NCBI GenBank assembly: GCA_027339205.1
Contig: DAHWOV010000041.1
Span: forward strand, 1 to 64,000
DNA length: 64,000 nt
Direction: 5' to 3'
DNA from: JAJYVT01 sp027339205
GTDB lineage: Bacteria; Actinomycetota; Acidimicrobiia; Acidimicrobiales; RAAP-2
Shown here: in pieces, positions 14,628 through 22,892 of the stretch
Position numbering within the stretch: position 1 is the first letter of the stretch
Layout of the letters: the number at the start of each line of letters is the position of its first letter
Notes under the pieces: generated by a model
Databases searched by the model: none
What the model was told of the DNA's origin: nothing
What the model saw: the letters and a program-made list of their open reading frames with translations, nothing else
Position numbers and translations under genes: made by a program

Positions 14628-15542
14628 GTGCGGCTCGCGACCTTCCTCGTACCCGACGGGACGCCATCCGGCCCCGCGACACGCCAGCGCACCGGGGTCG
14701 TGGACGGCGACGAGCTCATCGACCTGACTGACGCTGCAATCGGTCTGCCCGGGGACATGGCCCTGCTTCTCGGGCTGGGCGACGAGGCGTGGGAGCGGGC
14801 GATGTCGGCTCCGGCCACCTCTGCGCGGCGCTGGGGCCTCGAGCAGGTCGAGCTGCTCGCGCCGGTGACCTCGCCGCCCAAGGTGCTGGCGATCGGGATG
14901 AACTACAAGGCGCACGTCCAAGAGATGGGACGCGAGCTGCCAACGCGCCAGTACTGGTTCAACAAGCAGCGAACTGCGGTGACCGGGCCGTCCAGCACAA
15001 TCGTCATCCCGGCGGTCTCCCGACAGGTCGACTACGAGGGCGAGCTCGGCGTGGTGATCCGCAGACGTGCGAAGTCCGTCCCCGCAACAAGGTGGCTCGG
15101 CGTGGTCGCTGGCTTCACCGTGGTGAACGACGTCAGCGTGCGGGACTGGCAAGCCCATTCGCCGACGTTCACGATGGGCAAGTCGTTCGACACGCACTGT
15201 CCCCTGGGGCCTTGGATCGTGACCCCGGACGAGGTGGGCGACGTCCGGGGGCTTTCCCTGCGGACGTGGGTGAACGGCGAGCTCCGCCAGCACACCTCGA
15301 CCGGGGACATGGTCTTCGGGCCCGACGAGATGATCGAGTACCTGACGACGGTCTTCCCGCTCGAGCCCGGAGACGTGCTCTCGACGGGCACGCCCTCGGG
15401 GGTAGGCGCAAGCTTCGCCCCTCCACGGTGGCTGGAACCTGGGGACCTGGTGCGCATCGAGATCGACCGGATCGGGGTCCTCGAGAATCGCGTGGTCGAA
15501 GAGCCGCCGGCTGCCCCGCCGCCGGATCCCGTCGTCGCCTGA
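14628..15542 (+). CDS. Fumarylacetoacetate hydrolase (FAH) family protein
   Basis: 304-residue enzyme of the FAH superfamily (fumarylacetoacetate, acylpyruvate and 2-hydroxyhepta-diene-dioate hydrolases/isomerases). An N-terminal FAH_N-like cap (about 1-70) precedes the catalytic fold beginning KVLAIGMNYKAH. Metal-binding acidic residues appear in DYEGELGVVI and VVNDVSVRDW, followed by GKSFDTHCPLGPW and STGTPSGVG. These are the signature blocks of the ring-cleavage-product branch. The exact substrate cannot be read from sequence. It stands alone with its own promoter. Confidence 0.88.
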   Translation: MRLATFLVPDGTPSGPATRQRTGVVDGDELIDLTDAAIGLPGDMALLLGLGDEAWERAMSAPATSARRWGLEQVELLAPVTSPPKVLAIGMNYKAHVQEMGRELPTRQYWFNKQRTAVTGPSSTIVIPAVSRQVDYEGELGVVIRRRAKSVPATRWLGVVAGFTVVNDVSVRDWQAHSPTFTMGKSFDTHCPLGPWIVTPDEVGDVRGLSLRTWVNGELRQHTSTGDMVFGPDEMIEYLTTVFPLEPGDVLSTGTPSGVGASFAPPRWLEPGDLVRIEIDRIGVLENRVVEEPPAAPPPDPVVA

Positions 15543-15586
15543 GCTCGGACGGCGCCCCGGGCGCTCGGTGGCGGCGTCGCGCGCGG

Positions 15587-15592
15587 CACAAT
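15587..15592 (+). promoter_or_regulatory. -10 box CACAAT of the nfu-like gene (leaderless)
   Basis: CACAAT, then 7 nt, then GTG 15600. The in-frame ATG at 15591 lies inside this box, which is why the later GTG is preferred as start. Confidence 0.45.
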
Positions 15593-15599
15593 GGGAGCC

Positions 15600-15977
15600 G
15601 TGGAGAACGACCGGGACCATCCTGACGACGCGGGGGAGACGGCGGGCGACGCGCACGGTCCACTGGGCGACGCAGAGCGCGGGCAGCGGCTCGCCGAGCT
15701 GCGATCCCTCATGGAGCTCATTCGTCCCGCGGTGCAAGCGGATGGCGGCGACCTCGTGCTGGTCTCCGCAGACGTCGAATCGGGGGTCGTGGAGGTCCAG
15801 CTCCAGGGCGCCTGTAGCTCCTGCGCCATCAGCTCTGCGACGTTGCAAGGCGGCGTCGAGCGAATCTTGAAGGATCGCCTTCCCTGGGTCGCCGAGGTCG
15901 TCGGCGGGCTGACAGAGACAGTGGACCCGTTCGAGAGCGCTGCTCTCGGTCGTGGCGCCTACGTCCCCCGGCTCTAG
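15600..15977 (+). CDS. NifU C-terminal-like (Nfu) Fe-S scaffold protein
   Basis: 125-residue protein. A roughly 35-residue acidic, low-complexity N-terminus is followed by a complete Nfu domain (about 36-115): LRPAVQADGGDLVLV, then the cluster-binding GACSSCAISSATLQGGVE with the two Cys of CSSC. Nfu proteins bind and hand on [4Fe-4S] clusters in the cytoplasm. It lacks the A-type domain of NfuA. GTG 15600 follows a -10 box by 7 nt; an ATG at 15591 is an alternative. Confidence 0.88.
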   Translation: MENDRDHPDDAGETAGDAHGPLGDAERGQRLAELRSLMELIRPAVQADGGDLVLVSADVESGVVEVQLQGACSSCAISSATLQGGVERILKDRLPWVAEVVGGLTETVDPFESAALGRGAYVPRL

Positions 15978-16043
15978 TCCCTCTCCGCTCCACCCCCACT
16001 CCCTGGGGCCCAATCCTGGGCAAGTCCGCCGAGATGAGAAACA

Positions 16044-16067
16044 TTAGTGAGAAACACTAAGTAAGAT
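16044..16067 (+). promoter_or_regulatory. Promoter and palindromic operator of the MarR/MFS operon
   Basis: TTAGTG-N5-CACTAA (16044-16060) is a perfect 6-bp inverted repeat typical of MarR sites. It abuts a -10 box TAAGAT (16062-16067), which is 7 nt from the GTG start at 16075. Autorepression by the first gene is the natural reading. Confidence 0.65.
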
Positions 16068-16074
16068 CCACCGC

Positions 16075-16641
16075 GTGACCAGCCGGAGGGCCGGTGGACC
16101 GCGGGAGACGGAGACGGAGACGGAGCCGGGCTCGGGAGAGGGCGAGCCCTCGGACGCGCCGGCACACCCCCGGGACGCGCCGGCACACCCCCGGGACGCG
16201 CCGGCACCCCCCCGGGAGGAGATCGCCGACGAGGAGCTGCCTGCGAGGGTGCGGATCGCGATCACCCGGCTCAACCGTCGGTTGCGCCAGGAGTCGGTGA
16301 CCGGCCTCTCACCTCCTCAAGAGTCCGCCCTCTCGACGATCAGGCGCCTTCGGAGCCCGACGCTCGGCGAGCTCGCTCAGGCAGAGCAGGTGCAGCCGCC
16401 CACCATGACGCGCATCATCGGGGCGATGGAGGCTGCAGGGCTCGTCGTGCGGCTCGGCGACGAAGGCGACAAGAGGGTGAGCAGGGTCGAGCTGACGGCC
16501 TTGGGGCGCGCCACGCTCGAGCGGATCAAGAGCTTGGAGAACGCCTATCTCGCCCGGCAGATCGCGGTCCTCCCTGCGCTCGAGCGTGCGCGGGTGGCCG
16601 AGCTCGCAGTGCTGCTCGAGAGGCTGGTCGAAGAGCGATGA
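16075..16641 (+). CDS. MarR-family transcriptional regulator
   Basis: 188 residues. An unusual Pro/Glu-rich N-terminal tail (about 1-55) contains three copies of DAPAxPR encoded by a 21-bp tandem repeat. The winged helix follows: LSPPQESALSTIRR, PTLGELAQAEQVQPPTMTRI (recognition helix) and the wing DEGDKRVSRVELT. A C-terminal dimer helix ends VAELAVLLERLVEE. Its stop overlaps the MFS exporter start as ATGA. With the palindrome upstream this forms a classic autoregulated MarR-efflux pair. The inducer is unknown. Shorter starts after the repeat tail are possible, but the promoter position supports 16075. Confidence 0.9.
   Translation: MTSRRAGGPRETETETEPGSGEGEPSDAPAHPRDAPAHPRDAPAPPREEIADEELPARVRIAITRLNRRLRQESVTGLSPPQESALSTIRRLRSPTLGELAQAEQVQPPTMTRIIGAMEAAGLVVRLGDEGDKRVSRVELTALGRATLERIKSLENAYLARQIAVLPALERARVAELAVLLERLVEER
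16153..16215 (+). repeat. 21-bp tandem repeat, three copies, inside the MarR gene
   Basis: Copies at 16153-16173, 16174-16194 and 16195-16215 encode DAPAHPR, DAPAHPR and DAPAPPR. The last differs by one base. Confidence 0.9.
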
Positions 16642-18029
16642 GGCATCGCCTGCGCGAGGTGGGCGCGAAGACCTTCCGGGCGCTGCAGGTTCGCAACTTC
16701 CGGCTCTACTTCTACGGGCAGGTGGTGTCGGTCTCGGGCACGTGGATGCAGACCGTCGCGCTCGCGCTCCTGATCCTTTCGCACCAGCTGAGGGGCAACG
16801 GTGTCGACGTGGGGGCGGCGACCGCCGTCCAGTACGTGCCGATGCTGCTGTTCGGCACGCTGGGCGGTGTCGCTGCCGACCGGCTCGACAAGCGCCGCCT
16901 GCTCGTCGTCACCCAGGCAGCGGCCGGGGCGCTCGCGCTCGCGTTGGCGCTGCTGACCGGGATGCACGTGGTGCGGATGTGGGAGGTGTTCTTCCTCGCC
17001 GCGCTCCTTGGCGTGGTCAACCTGTTCACAAATCCGGCCCGGCAGGCGTTCGTCTCCGAGATGGTGGGGCGCGAGCTCCTGCCCAACGCGGTGAGCCTCA
17101 ACAGCGTGCTCATGAACTCGGCCCGTGTCATCGGTCCGGCGATCGGCGGCGCGCTGATCTACGCCACGGGCTTCGCATCGTGCTTCTTCGTCAACGCCGG
17201 CTCGTACGCGGCGGTCATCGTCGCGCTCCTCTTGATGCGGACCTCGGAGCTGTACCGCACCGAGCGGGTGGCCCGTGCCAAGGGCCAGGTGAGGGAGGCG
17301 CTCGGGTACGTATGGCGCACTCCCGGGCTCCGCGACCCGCTGCTCGCCATGGCGGTGGTCGGCACGCTCGCCTTCAATTTCACGACGACGCTGCCCCTCC
17401 TCGCGGAGTACACCTTCCATGGGGGTGCCGGGACCTACAGCGCCTTCACCGCCGCCATGGGCTCCGGAGCGGTGATGGGGGGACTGCTCGTCGCCCACCG
17501 GAGCCGGCCTTCTGCCGGGCTCCTCGGACTGATCGGGCTCGGGTTCGGCGCGACGATCGCACTTGTCGGCCTCCTGCCGACCGAGCTCCTCACGGTGGTC
17601 GCGCTGGTGGCGATGGGCGTCGCCAGCATCGCCTTCATCGCGACGGCGAACGCGACGCTCCAGCTCGCCGCGGAGCCAACGATGCGCGGGCGCGTGATGT
17701 CCCTCTACGCCATCGCCTTCCTCGGCACCACCCCGATCGGGGCACCGATCATGGGCTGGCTGAGCGACGCCAGCTCGCCTCGGGTGGCGCTCGTCATCGG
17801 CGCCGTCGCCGCGCTCGCAGCGTCGGTACCGCTCGTCCGTCGATGGCCGCGTCCGGGCATGCTCGATCGCCGGGACCGCGCCGGCACCGCACCCTCCGGG
17901 CCACCTTTCGCCGCCGATCCGGCTTCTATCGACGTCGGCGCGTCCGATGCTGCGCACGTGCCCGAGGTGCCCGCTGCGACCGACGACCCGTTCGATTCCG
18001 GGGACACCACGGACGCGGCCGCGTCGTAG
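16638..18029 (+). CDS. MFS exporter (EntS/MFS_3 type)
   Basis: 463-residue major facilitator with about 11-12 hydrophobic segments to residue 410, then a hydrophilic C-terminal tail. The start NFRLYFYGQVVSVSGTWMQTVAL and the loop GVAADRLDKRRLL between TM2 and TM3 are typical of the enterobactin-exporter/MFS_3 group. That group exports siderophores, drugs and small toxic compounds. The gene is coupled to the upstream MarR regulator by an ATGA overlap, which suggests drug- or metabolite-inducible efflux. Confidence 0.9.
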   Translation: MRHRLREVGAKTFRALQVRNFRLYFYGQVVSVSGTWMQTVALALLILSHQLRGNGVDVGAATAVQYVPMLLFGTLGGVAADRLDKRRLLVVTQAAAGALALALALLTGMHVVRMWEVFFLAALLGVVNLFTNPARQAFVSEMVGRELLPNAVSLNSVLMNSARVIGPAIGGALIYATGFASCFFVNAGSYAAVIVALLLMRTSELYRTERVARAKGQVREALGYVWRTPGLRDPLLAMAVVGTLAFNFTTTLPLLAEYTFHGGAGTYSAFTAAMGSGAVMGGLLVAHRSRPSAGLLGLIGLGFGATIALVGLLPTELLTVVALVAMGVASIAFIATANATLQLAAEPTMRGRVMSLYAIAFLGTTPIGAPIMGWLSDASSPRVALVIGAVAALAASVPLVRRWPRPGMLDRRDRAGTAPSGPPFAADPASIDVGASDAAHVPEVPAATDDPFDSGDTTDAAAS

Positions 18030-18100
18030 TCCCTCGTAGCCCGGCGCAGGACGGGGACACGAGCTGGCCGGACGCAGGCTCGGTGCCGCGGCCGCTGCGC

Positions 18101-18106
18101 TACCGT
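18101..18106 (+). promoter_or_regulatory. -10 box TACCGT of the MgtE-N/CBS gene (leaderless)
   Basis: TACCGT, 8 nt, GTG start at 18115. Confidence 0.55.
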
Positions 18107-18114
18107 TCGGGTCG

Positions 18115-19389
18115 GTGACCGTGACCGCGCCAGCCGTGCAGATCGTCCACTTCTCGAGCGTCGTGCGGCGCCCTCTCGTCGACTCGGGAGGTGATCGCGT
18201 CGGACGGGTCGAGGACCTGGTCGTCCACCTCGGCGCACCGCACCCCCCGGTCGTCGGCGCGGTCGTGCGCATCGGCGGGCGTGACCTGTTCGTCGGTATC
18301 CGCAAGATCGGGGGGATCGGCCAGCGCGAGCTGCGCTTCACGGGCAACCGGGTCGACCTCCGCCGCTTCGAGCGCCGGCCCGGCGAGATGCTCCTCGGGC
18401 GTGATCTTCTGGCGAGGCACCTGATCAACGTTGCCGGCGGCCGCCTCATCAGGGCCAACGAGATCGAGATCGCCGATGTGAACGACACCTGGGAGGTCAT
18501 CGGGGTGGACCCGTCGCGAAGAAGTGTCCTTCGACGCCTCCTTCACGGCCACCTCGGCTCCGGCGGGCCGCCCTCAGGGATCGTCGACTGGGCGAGCATC
18601 GAGCCGTTCGTCGCGCACGTCCCCACGGCGCGTCTGCGCATCCCGTACCGCAAGCTTGCCCGCCTCCACCCTGCGCAGATCGCCGACCTCGTCGAAGCGG
18701 CCTCGCACGAGGAGGGGGAGGAGATCATCGAGGCGGTCGGCGCGGACCGGGAGCTCGAGGCCGACGTGTTCGAGGAGCTCGACGCGGAGCACCAGGTCGA
18801 GTTCCTCGAGTCACGGTCCGACCAGGAGGCTGCACGGCTCCTCGCCTCGATGGCGCCGGACGACGCAGCGGACCTCATCATGGAGGCCGACCAGGATCGC
18901 CGGCTGCGCCTGCTCGAAGCGCTGCCGCAGCCGCAACGTCGCAAGGTGCGCCTGCTGCTCAACTACAACCCCGAGACTGCCGGCGGCCTCATGAGCCCGG
19001 ACTTCGTCGCCTTGCCGGAGTCTGCGACCGTAGAGGACGCGCTGTCCGCGGTGCGCCACAGCACCGCACCTCCCGAGTCGCTGCAGGTCGTGTTCGCGCT
19101 GCACGCCGACGGGTCGGTCGCCGGCTCGGCATCGGTCGTGTCGCTGCTGCGCGCCCCGCCTGACGCCGCGCTGTCGTCTGTGGTTCGCCCCGTCGCCGCC
19201 CACCTCCACCCTGACTGGGACCTCGGGGCCACCGTGCGCAAGATGTCGGACTTCAACCTCATGGTCGCTCCGGTCCTCGACTCCGATCACCAGCACATCC
19301 TGGGTATCGTGACGGTGGACGACGTGCTCGAGCTGATGCTGCCCACCGGGTGGCGTCGTGATTTCGGGACGATGTCGCCCGAGGACTGA
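18115..19389 (+). CDS. Soluble PRC-barrel / MgtE-N / CBS-pair protein
   Basis: 424 residues with no membrane segment. The order is a PRC-barrel-like pair at the N-terminus (about 10-160), an MgtE intracellular N-domain of helical repeats (about 180-285; LHPAQIADLVEAA, LDAEHQVEFLES, MAPDDAADLIMEA), then the link ETAGGLMSPDFV and two CBS motifs (about 295-415) ending GIVTVDDVLELM. In MgtE these N and CBS domains sense cytoplasmic Mg2+ and gate the channel, but the transmembrane part is absent here. An Nramp-related transporter gene follows 212 bp downstream on the same strand, and its membrane domain could be the partner. A regulatory subunit of a divalent-cation transporter is inferred. Confidence 0.85.
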   Translation: MTVTAPAVQIVHFSSVVRRPLVDSGGDRVGRVEDLVVHLGAPHPPVVGAVVRIGGRDLFVGIRKIGGIGQRELRFTGNRVDLRRFERRPGEMLLGRDLLARHLINVAGGRLIRANEIEIADVNDTWEVIGVDPSRRSVLRRLLHGHLGSGGPPSGIVDWASIEPFVAHVPTARLRIPYRKLARLHPAQIADLVEAASHEEGEEIIEAVGADRELEADVFEELDAEHQVEFLESRSDQEAARLLASMAPDDAADLIMEADQDRRLRLLEALPQPQRRKVRLLLNYNPETAGGLMSPDFVALPESATVEDALSAVRHSTAPPESLQVVFALHADGSVAGSASVVSLLRAPPDAALSSVVRPVAAHLHPDWDLGATVRKMSDFNLMVAPVLDSDHQHILGIVTVDDVLELMLPTGWRRDFGTMSPED

Positions 19390-19545
19390 TCGGACGCAGT
19401 GACGAACGTGCACAGATCGATGGAACCTCCACATACCAGATGGCCGGGGCGCTCCACGTCCCGCGTCATCCACCACAAGACGCACAGACCGCCTCGCCGG
19501 CGGGCTGTGCGCACGCCTCCGGGCGCAGTGCGGGCTCATCCTCTG

Positions 19546-19587
19546 CGCTGATGCCGGTGGCGTGCGCGCACGCCACCGGCATCAGCG
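19546..19587 (+). promoter_or_regulatory. 19-bp perfect palindrome just before the Nramp ribosome site
   Basis: The left arm 19546-19564 pairs without mismatch to 19569-19587 around the tetraloop CGCG. It ends 2-3 nt before AAAGGAGGTGAG and 14 nt before the ATG. No T-run follows. It could be a cis-regulatory RNA hairpin gating translation, or a protein-binding site. It does not match a metal riboswitch I recognise. Confidence 0.7.
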
Positions 19588-19601
19588 AAAGGAGGTGAGC
19601 A

Positions 19602-21293
19602 ATGGCAAGGCCCGGAACCGGGGCCCACCGGCGCCGGACCGGCGTGCCCGGCGTGGCGCCGCCGCTGGTCGACGCGCGGACCGGCGCCGAGTCGGCGGTG
19701 CTCGACGAAGCCCACCTCGGGGACATCCAGGGAGCCTTCGGGACGATCCGGCAGACCGACGCCGAGGCGCGACGCTCGTGGAAGCGCCGCCTGCTGACGT
19801 TCCTCGCGATCGTCGGCCCTGGGATCATCGTCATGGTGGGCGACAACGACGCCGGGGGCGTCGCGACGTACGCGCAGGCCGCGCAAAACTACGGCTTGAC
19901 CCTCCTTTGGACGCTCCCGCTCCTCGTCCCGGTCCTCGTCGTCAACCAGGAGATGGTCGTCCGTCTGGGTGCGGTGACCGGAGTCGGCCATGCTCGGCTC
20001 ATCAACGAGCGGTTCGGCAGGTTCTGGGGGGCTTTCTCGGTTGGCGACCTCTTCATCTTGAACTTCCTCACGATCACGACCGAGTTCATCGGGGTGAACC
20101 TCGCGCTGGCCTACTTCGGCGTGAGCCGCGACATCTCGGTGCCGATCGCCGCCGCGGCGCTCGTCACGATGACGGCTTCGGGGAGCTTCCGCCGATGGGA
20201 ACGGTTCATGTTCGTCTTCATCTTCGCCAACTTTCTGGTGATCCCGCTGGCGGTCTTCAGCCATCCTCGTGCGTCGTCGTTCTTCCATGATTTCGTCGTG
20301 CCCGGGGTGCATGGAGGGTTCACGTCGACCTCCGTGCTCCTCATCATCGCCATCGTCGGGACCACGGTGGCGCCATGGCAGCTCTTCTTCCAGCAGTCGA
20401 ACATCGTCGACAAGCGGATCACCCCGCGCTGGATCTCCTACGAACGCGCCGACACCGTCATCGGCTCGCTCGTCACGGTCCTCGCCGCCTCGCTGATCAT
20501 GGCGGTGGTCGCCGCCGCGTTCGCAGGGCACCCGCTCTTCGGCCACTACAAGAACGCCGAGGCGGTCGCGAACGGCCTGTCCCACTACGTGGGGCACGCG
20601 TCGGGCGCGCTGTTCTCGATCGTCCTTCTCAACGCGTCTCTCATCGGTGCTGCGTCGGTCACGCTCGCGACCTCGTACGCCTTCGGAGACGTCTTCGGCA
20701 CGCGCCACTCGCTCCACCGCAGCTGGCGGGAGGCGAAGTTCTTCTACGCGATGTTCACCGCCATGGTGGTGCTCGCTGCCGCGATCGTCCTCGTGGCGAC
20801 AAGCAACCTGCTCGGGCTGATCACGACGGGAGTTCAGGCGCTTGCCGGAGTGCTCCTACCCAGTGCGACCGTCTTCCTTCTCCTGCTCTGCAACGACAAG
20901 GAGGTGCTCGGCCCCTGGGTGAACCTGCCGTGGCTGAACGTGCTCGCCTTCGGCATCGTCTCGGTGCTCCTGGTGCTCTCCCTCGTCCTCATGGCAACCA
21001 CGGTCTTCCCCCATCTCGACGTCCGGCTGCTGGCGCTCGGGATGGGGTCCGCGCTCGCGCTCGTCTACGTCGTGGGTGGTCTCGGTTACTGGCGGGTGCT
21101 CCGCCGGCGGCCTCCCGAGCCGCCGTTGCCTCGCAGCAGGCGAGACCACTGGCGGATGCCCCCGTTGGCCCGCCTCGAGCGCCCCGTCTGGTCGAGGAGC
21201 CGGCTGCTGGCGATGTACGCGCTACGGGGCTATCTGGTGCTCGCCGTCGCGCTCCTCGCCGTCAAAGCGTTCGAGCTGGGCGTTCACAGGTGA
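19602..21293 (+). CDS. Nramp-related divalent-metal transporter
   Basis: 563-residue inner-membrane transporter with about 11-12 TM segments. The first 65 residues are hydrophilic. TM1 carries GDNDAGGVATY with DNDAGG at 81-86, where classical Mn/Fe Nramps have DPGN. TM6 reads TTVAPWQLFFQQ (256-267), lacking the MPH metal-selecting methionine. These changes place it in the divergent Nramp-related group, some members of which carry Mg2+ or have unknown substrates. The upstream MgtE-N/CBS gene strengthens a Mg2+ or related cation role. AAAGGAGGTGAG precedes the ATG, and a large palindrome sits just ahead. Confidence 0.85.
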   Translation: MARPGTGAHRRRTGVPGVAPPLVDARTGAESAVLDEAHLGDIQGAFGTIRQTDAEARRSWKRRLLTFLAIVGPGIIVMVGDNDAGGVATYAQAAQNYGLTLLWTLPLLVPVLVVNQEMVVRLGAVTGVGHARLINERFGRFWGAFSVGDLFILNFLTITTEFIGVNLALAYFGVSRDISVPIAAAALVTMTASGSFRRWERFMFVFIFANFLVIPLAVFSHPRASSFFHDFVVPGVHGGFTSTSVLLIIAIVGTTVAPWQLFFQQSNIVDKRITPRWISYERADTVIGSLVTVLAASLIMAVVAAAFAGHPLFGHYKNAEAVANGLSHYVGHASGALFSIVLLNASLIGAASVTLATSYAFGDVFGTRHSLHRSWREAKFFYAMFTAMVVLAAAIVLVATSNLLGLITTGVQALAGVLLPSATVFLLLLCNDKEVLGPWVNLPWLNVLAFGIVSVLLVLSLVLMATTVFPHLDVRLLALGMGSALALVYVVGGLGYWRVLRRRPPEPPLPRSRRDHWRMPPLARLERPVWSRSRLLAMYALRGYLVLAVALLAVKAFELGVHR

Positions 21294-21383
21294 CGCCCGC
21301 ACGGCGCCCCCGTCGTCCCGGACGGCTTGCACCAAGAGCGCGCCTCGGGGGAGGCTGTCGCCCCATGACCCCACCAGGGCGCC

Positions 21384-22892
21384 TTGGCGGCTCCATCGTT
21401 GGCTGACAGCCTGCGGCGGTCGTGGCGGGAGGTCCGCGAGTCCTGGGAGCGCTCACGCGCGCTCGTTGTCCCGGACCCCGTCCCCGCCGCAGGGGCGGCC
21501 CCGGGCGGGCTGCGGATCGCCTTCCTCGTCTACCGGGGGAACCCGCAGTGCGGCGGCCAGGGCGTCTACACGCGCCACCTGACCCGTGAGCTCGTCGCGC
21601 TCGGCCACTCGGTGACGGTGTTCGCGGGGCAGCCCTGGCCGCAGCTCGACGACGGTGTCGGCTTCGTCCCGCTGCCCGGTCTAGACCTGTACCGCGACCC
21701 CGACCCTTTCCGGCTGCCGCATCCACGCGAGGTGCGCGACCTCCCCGCAGCGGCCGAGCTCGCCGTGATGCTGACGGGGGGCTTCGGCGAACCCCTTGCC
21801 TTCTCTCTTCGGGCGAGGCGTGCCCTGGGCGCCAGGCGCGGCCAATTCGACGTGGTCCACGACAACCAATGCCTGGGAACTGGGATGCTCGGCATCCTCG
21901 ACGACGGTTGGCCCCTGCTCACCACCCTGCACCACCCCATCACGGTGGACCGGAAGCTCGCGCTCCGCCATGCTTCCGGCGTCTGGCAGCGCTACACGAC
22001 GCGTCGCTGGTTCGGGTTCTTAGGCATGCAGGCTCGGGTGGCACGACGATTGCCTGCCGTCATCACGGTCTCCAATTCGTCGCGCGCGGACATCGCCGCC
22101 CAGATGGGGGTCGATCCCGGGCGCATGGTGGTCGTGCCGGTCGGTGTGGACCACACGGTATTCCGCCCGCAGCCCGCTCTGCAGCCGCATCCAGGTCGAT
22201 TGATGGTCACCTCCTCGAGCGACGTGCCGATGAAGGGGCTCGTGCCGCTCCTCGAGGCGGTCTCGCTCCTGCGTGCGTCGCGCGACGTGGAGCTCGTCGT
22301 CGTGGGGAGGCCGCGCGAGGGCGGGCGCGTCGACCGGGCGCTCGACCGGTTGGGGCTCAGGCCCGTCGTGCACTTCGTGAGCGGCATCTCCGACGACGAG
22401 CTCGCCCGCCGCTACGCGGAGGCGGAGATCGCCGTCGTGCCTTCGCTCTATGAAGGGTTCTCGCTCCCTGCCATCGAGGCGATGGCATGCGGCGTGCCGG
22501 TGGTGACGACCACGGGCGGCGCGTTGCCGGAGGTCGTCGGTGCCGACGGCGAGACCGCCGCTCTCGTCCCACCCGACGACCCGCTCGCGCTCGCCGAAGC
22601 GATCGGACGGCTGCTGGACGACCCCGGCGCCCGCCGGCGCCTCGGCGAGGCGGGGAGAGCGCGCGTGCTGCGACGCTTCACCTGGCGCGTCACGGCGGAG
22701 GGCACTGCAGCGTGCTATCGCGCGCTGCTCGACGGCCCCGCCGCTGCGGCCTCCCCGGCGGCGCCCGCCCCCAGAGCAGCCTCCCCGGCGGCGCCCGCTT
22801 CGCAGACCTTGGGCCCGGCACCGACCGGCGAGCCCGCGCTCCTCGCAGACCAGCGCGCCGACGCGCCGCTCACCGGGGCGGCCGAGTGCTGA
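21384..22892 (+). CDS. GT4-family glycosyltransferase
   Basis: 502-residue GT-B fold glycosyltransferase. The N-terminal acceptor domain includes IAFLVYRGNPQCGGQGVYTR, the glycine-rich loop of GT4 enzymes. The C-terminal nucleotide-sugar domain has VVPVGVDHTVF and the E-x7-E region PSLYEGFSLPAIEAMACGVPVV. The final 50 residues are Ala/Pro-rich repeats. The start is uncertain; TTG 21384 is taken and another TTG follows four codons later. The stop overlaps the downstream methyltransferase start (GTGCTGA), forming a three-gene unit with the toroid protein. The sugar and acceptor are unknown. Confidence 0.88.
   Translation: MAAPSLADSLRRSWREVRESWERSRALVVPDPVPAAGAAPGGLRIAFLVYRGNPQCGGQGVYTRHLTRELVALGHSVTVFAGQPWPQLDDGVGFVPLPGLDLYRDPDPFRLPHPREVRDLPAAAELAVMLTGGFGEPLAFSLRARRALGARRGQFDVVHDNQCLGTGMLGILDDGWPLLTTLHHPITVDRKLALRHASGVWQRYTTRRWFGFLGMQARVARRLPAVITVSNSSRADIAAQMGVDPGRMVVVPVGVDHTVFRPQPALQPHPGRLMVTSSSDVPMKGLVPLLEAVSLLRASRDVELVVVGRPREGGRVDRALDRLGLRPVVHFVSGISDDELARRYAEAEIAVVPSLYEGFSLPAIEAMACGVPVVTTTGGALPEVVGADGETAALVPPDDPLALAEAIGRLLDDPGARRRLGEAGRARVLRRFTWRVTAEGTAACYRALLDGPAAAASPAAPAPRAASPAAPASQTLGPAPTGEPALLADQRADAPLTGAAEC

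Noticed and set aside
15591..15599. ATG 15591 as the nfu-like start
   Set aside because: It lies inside a -10-like CACAAT box; GTG 15600 is 7 nt past that box as in neighbouring genes.
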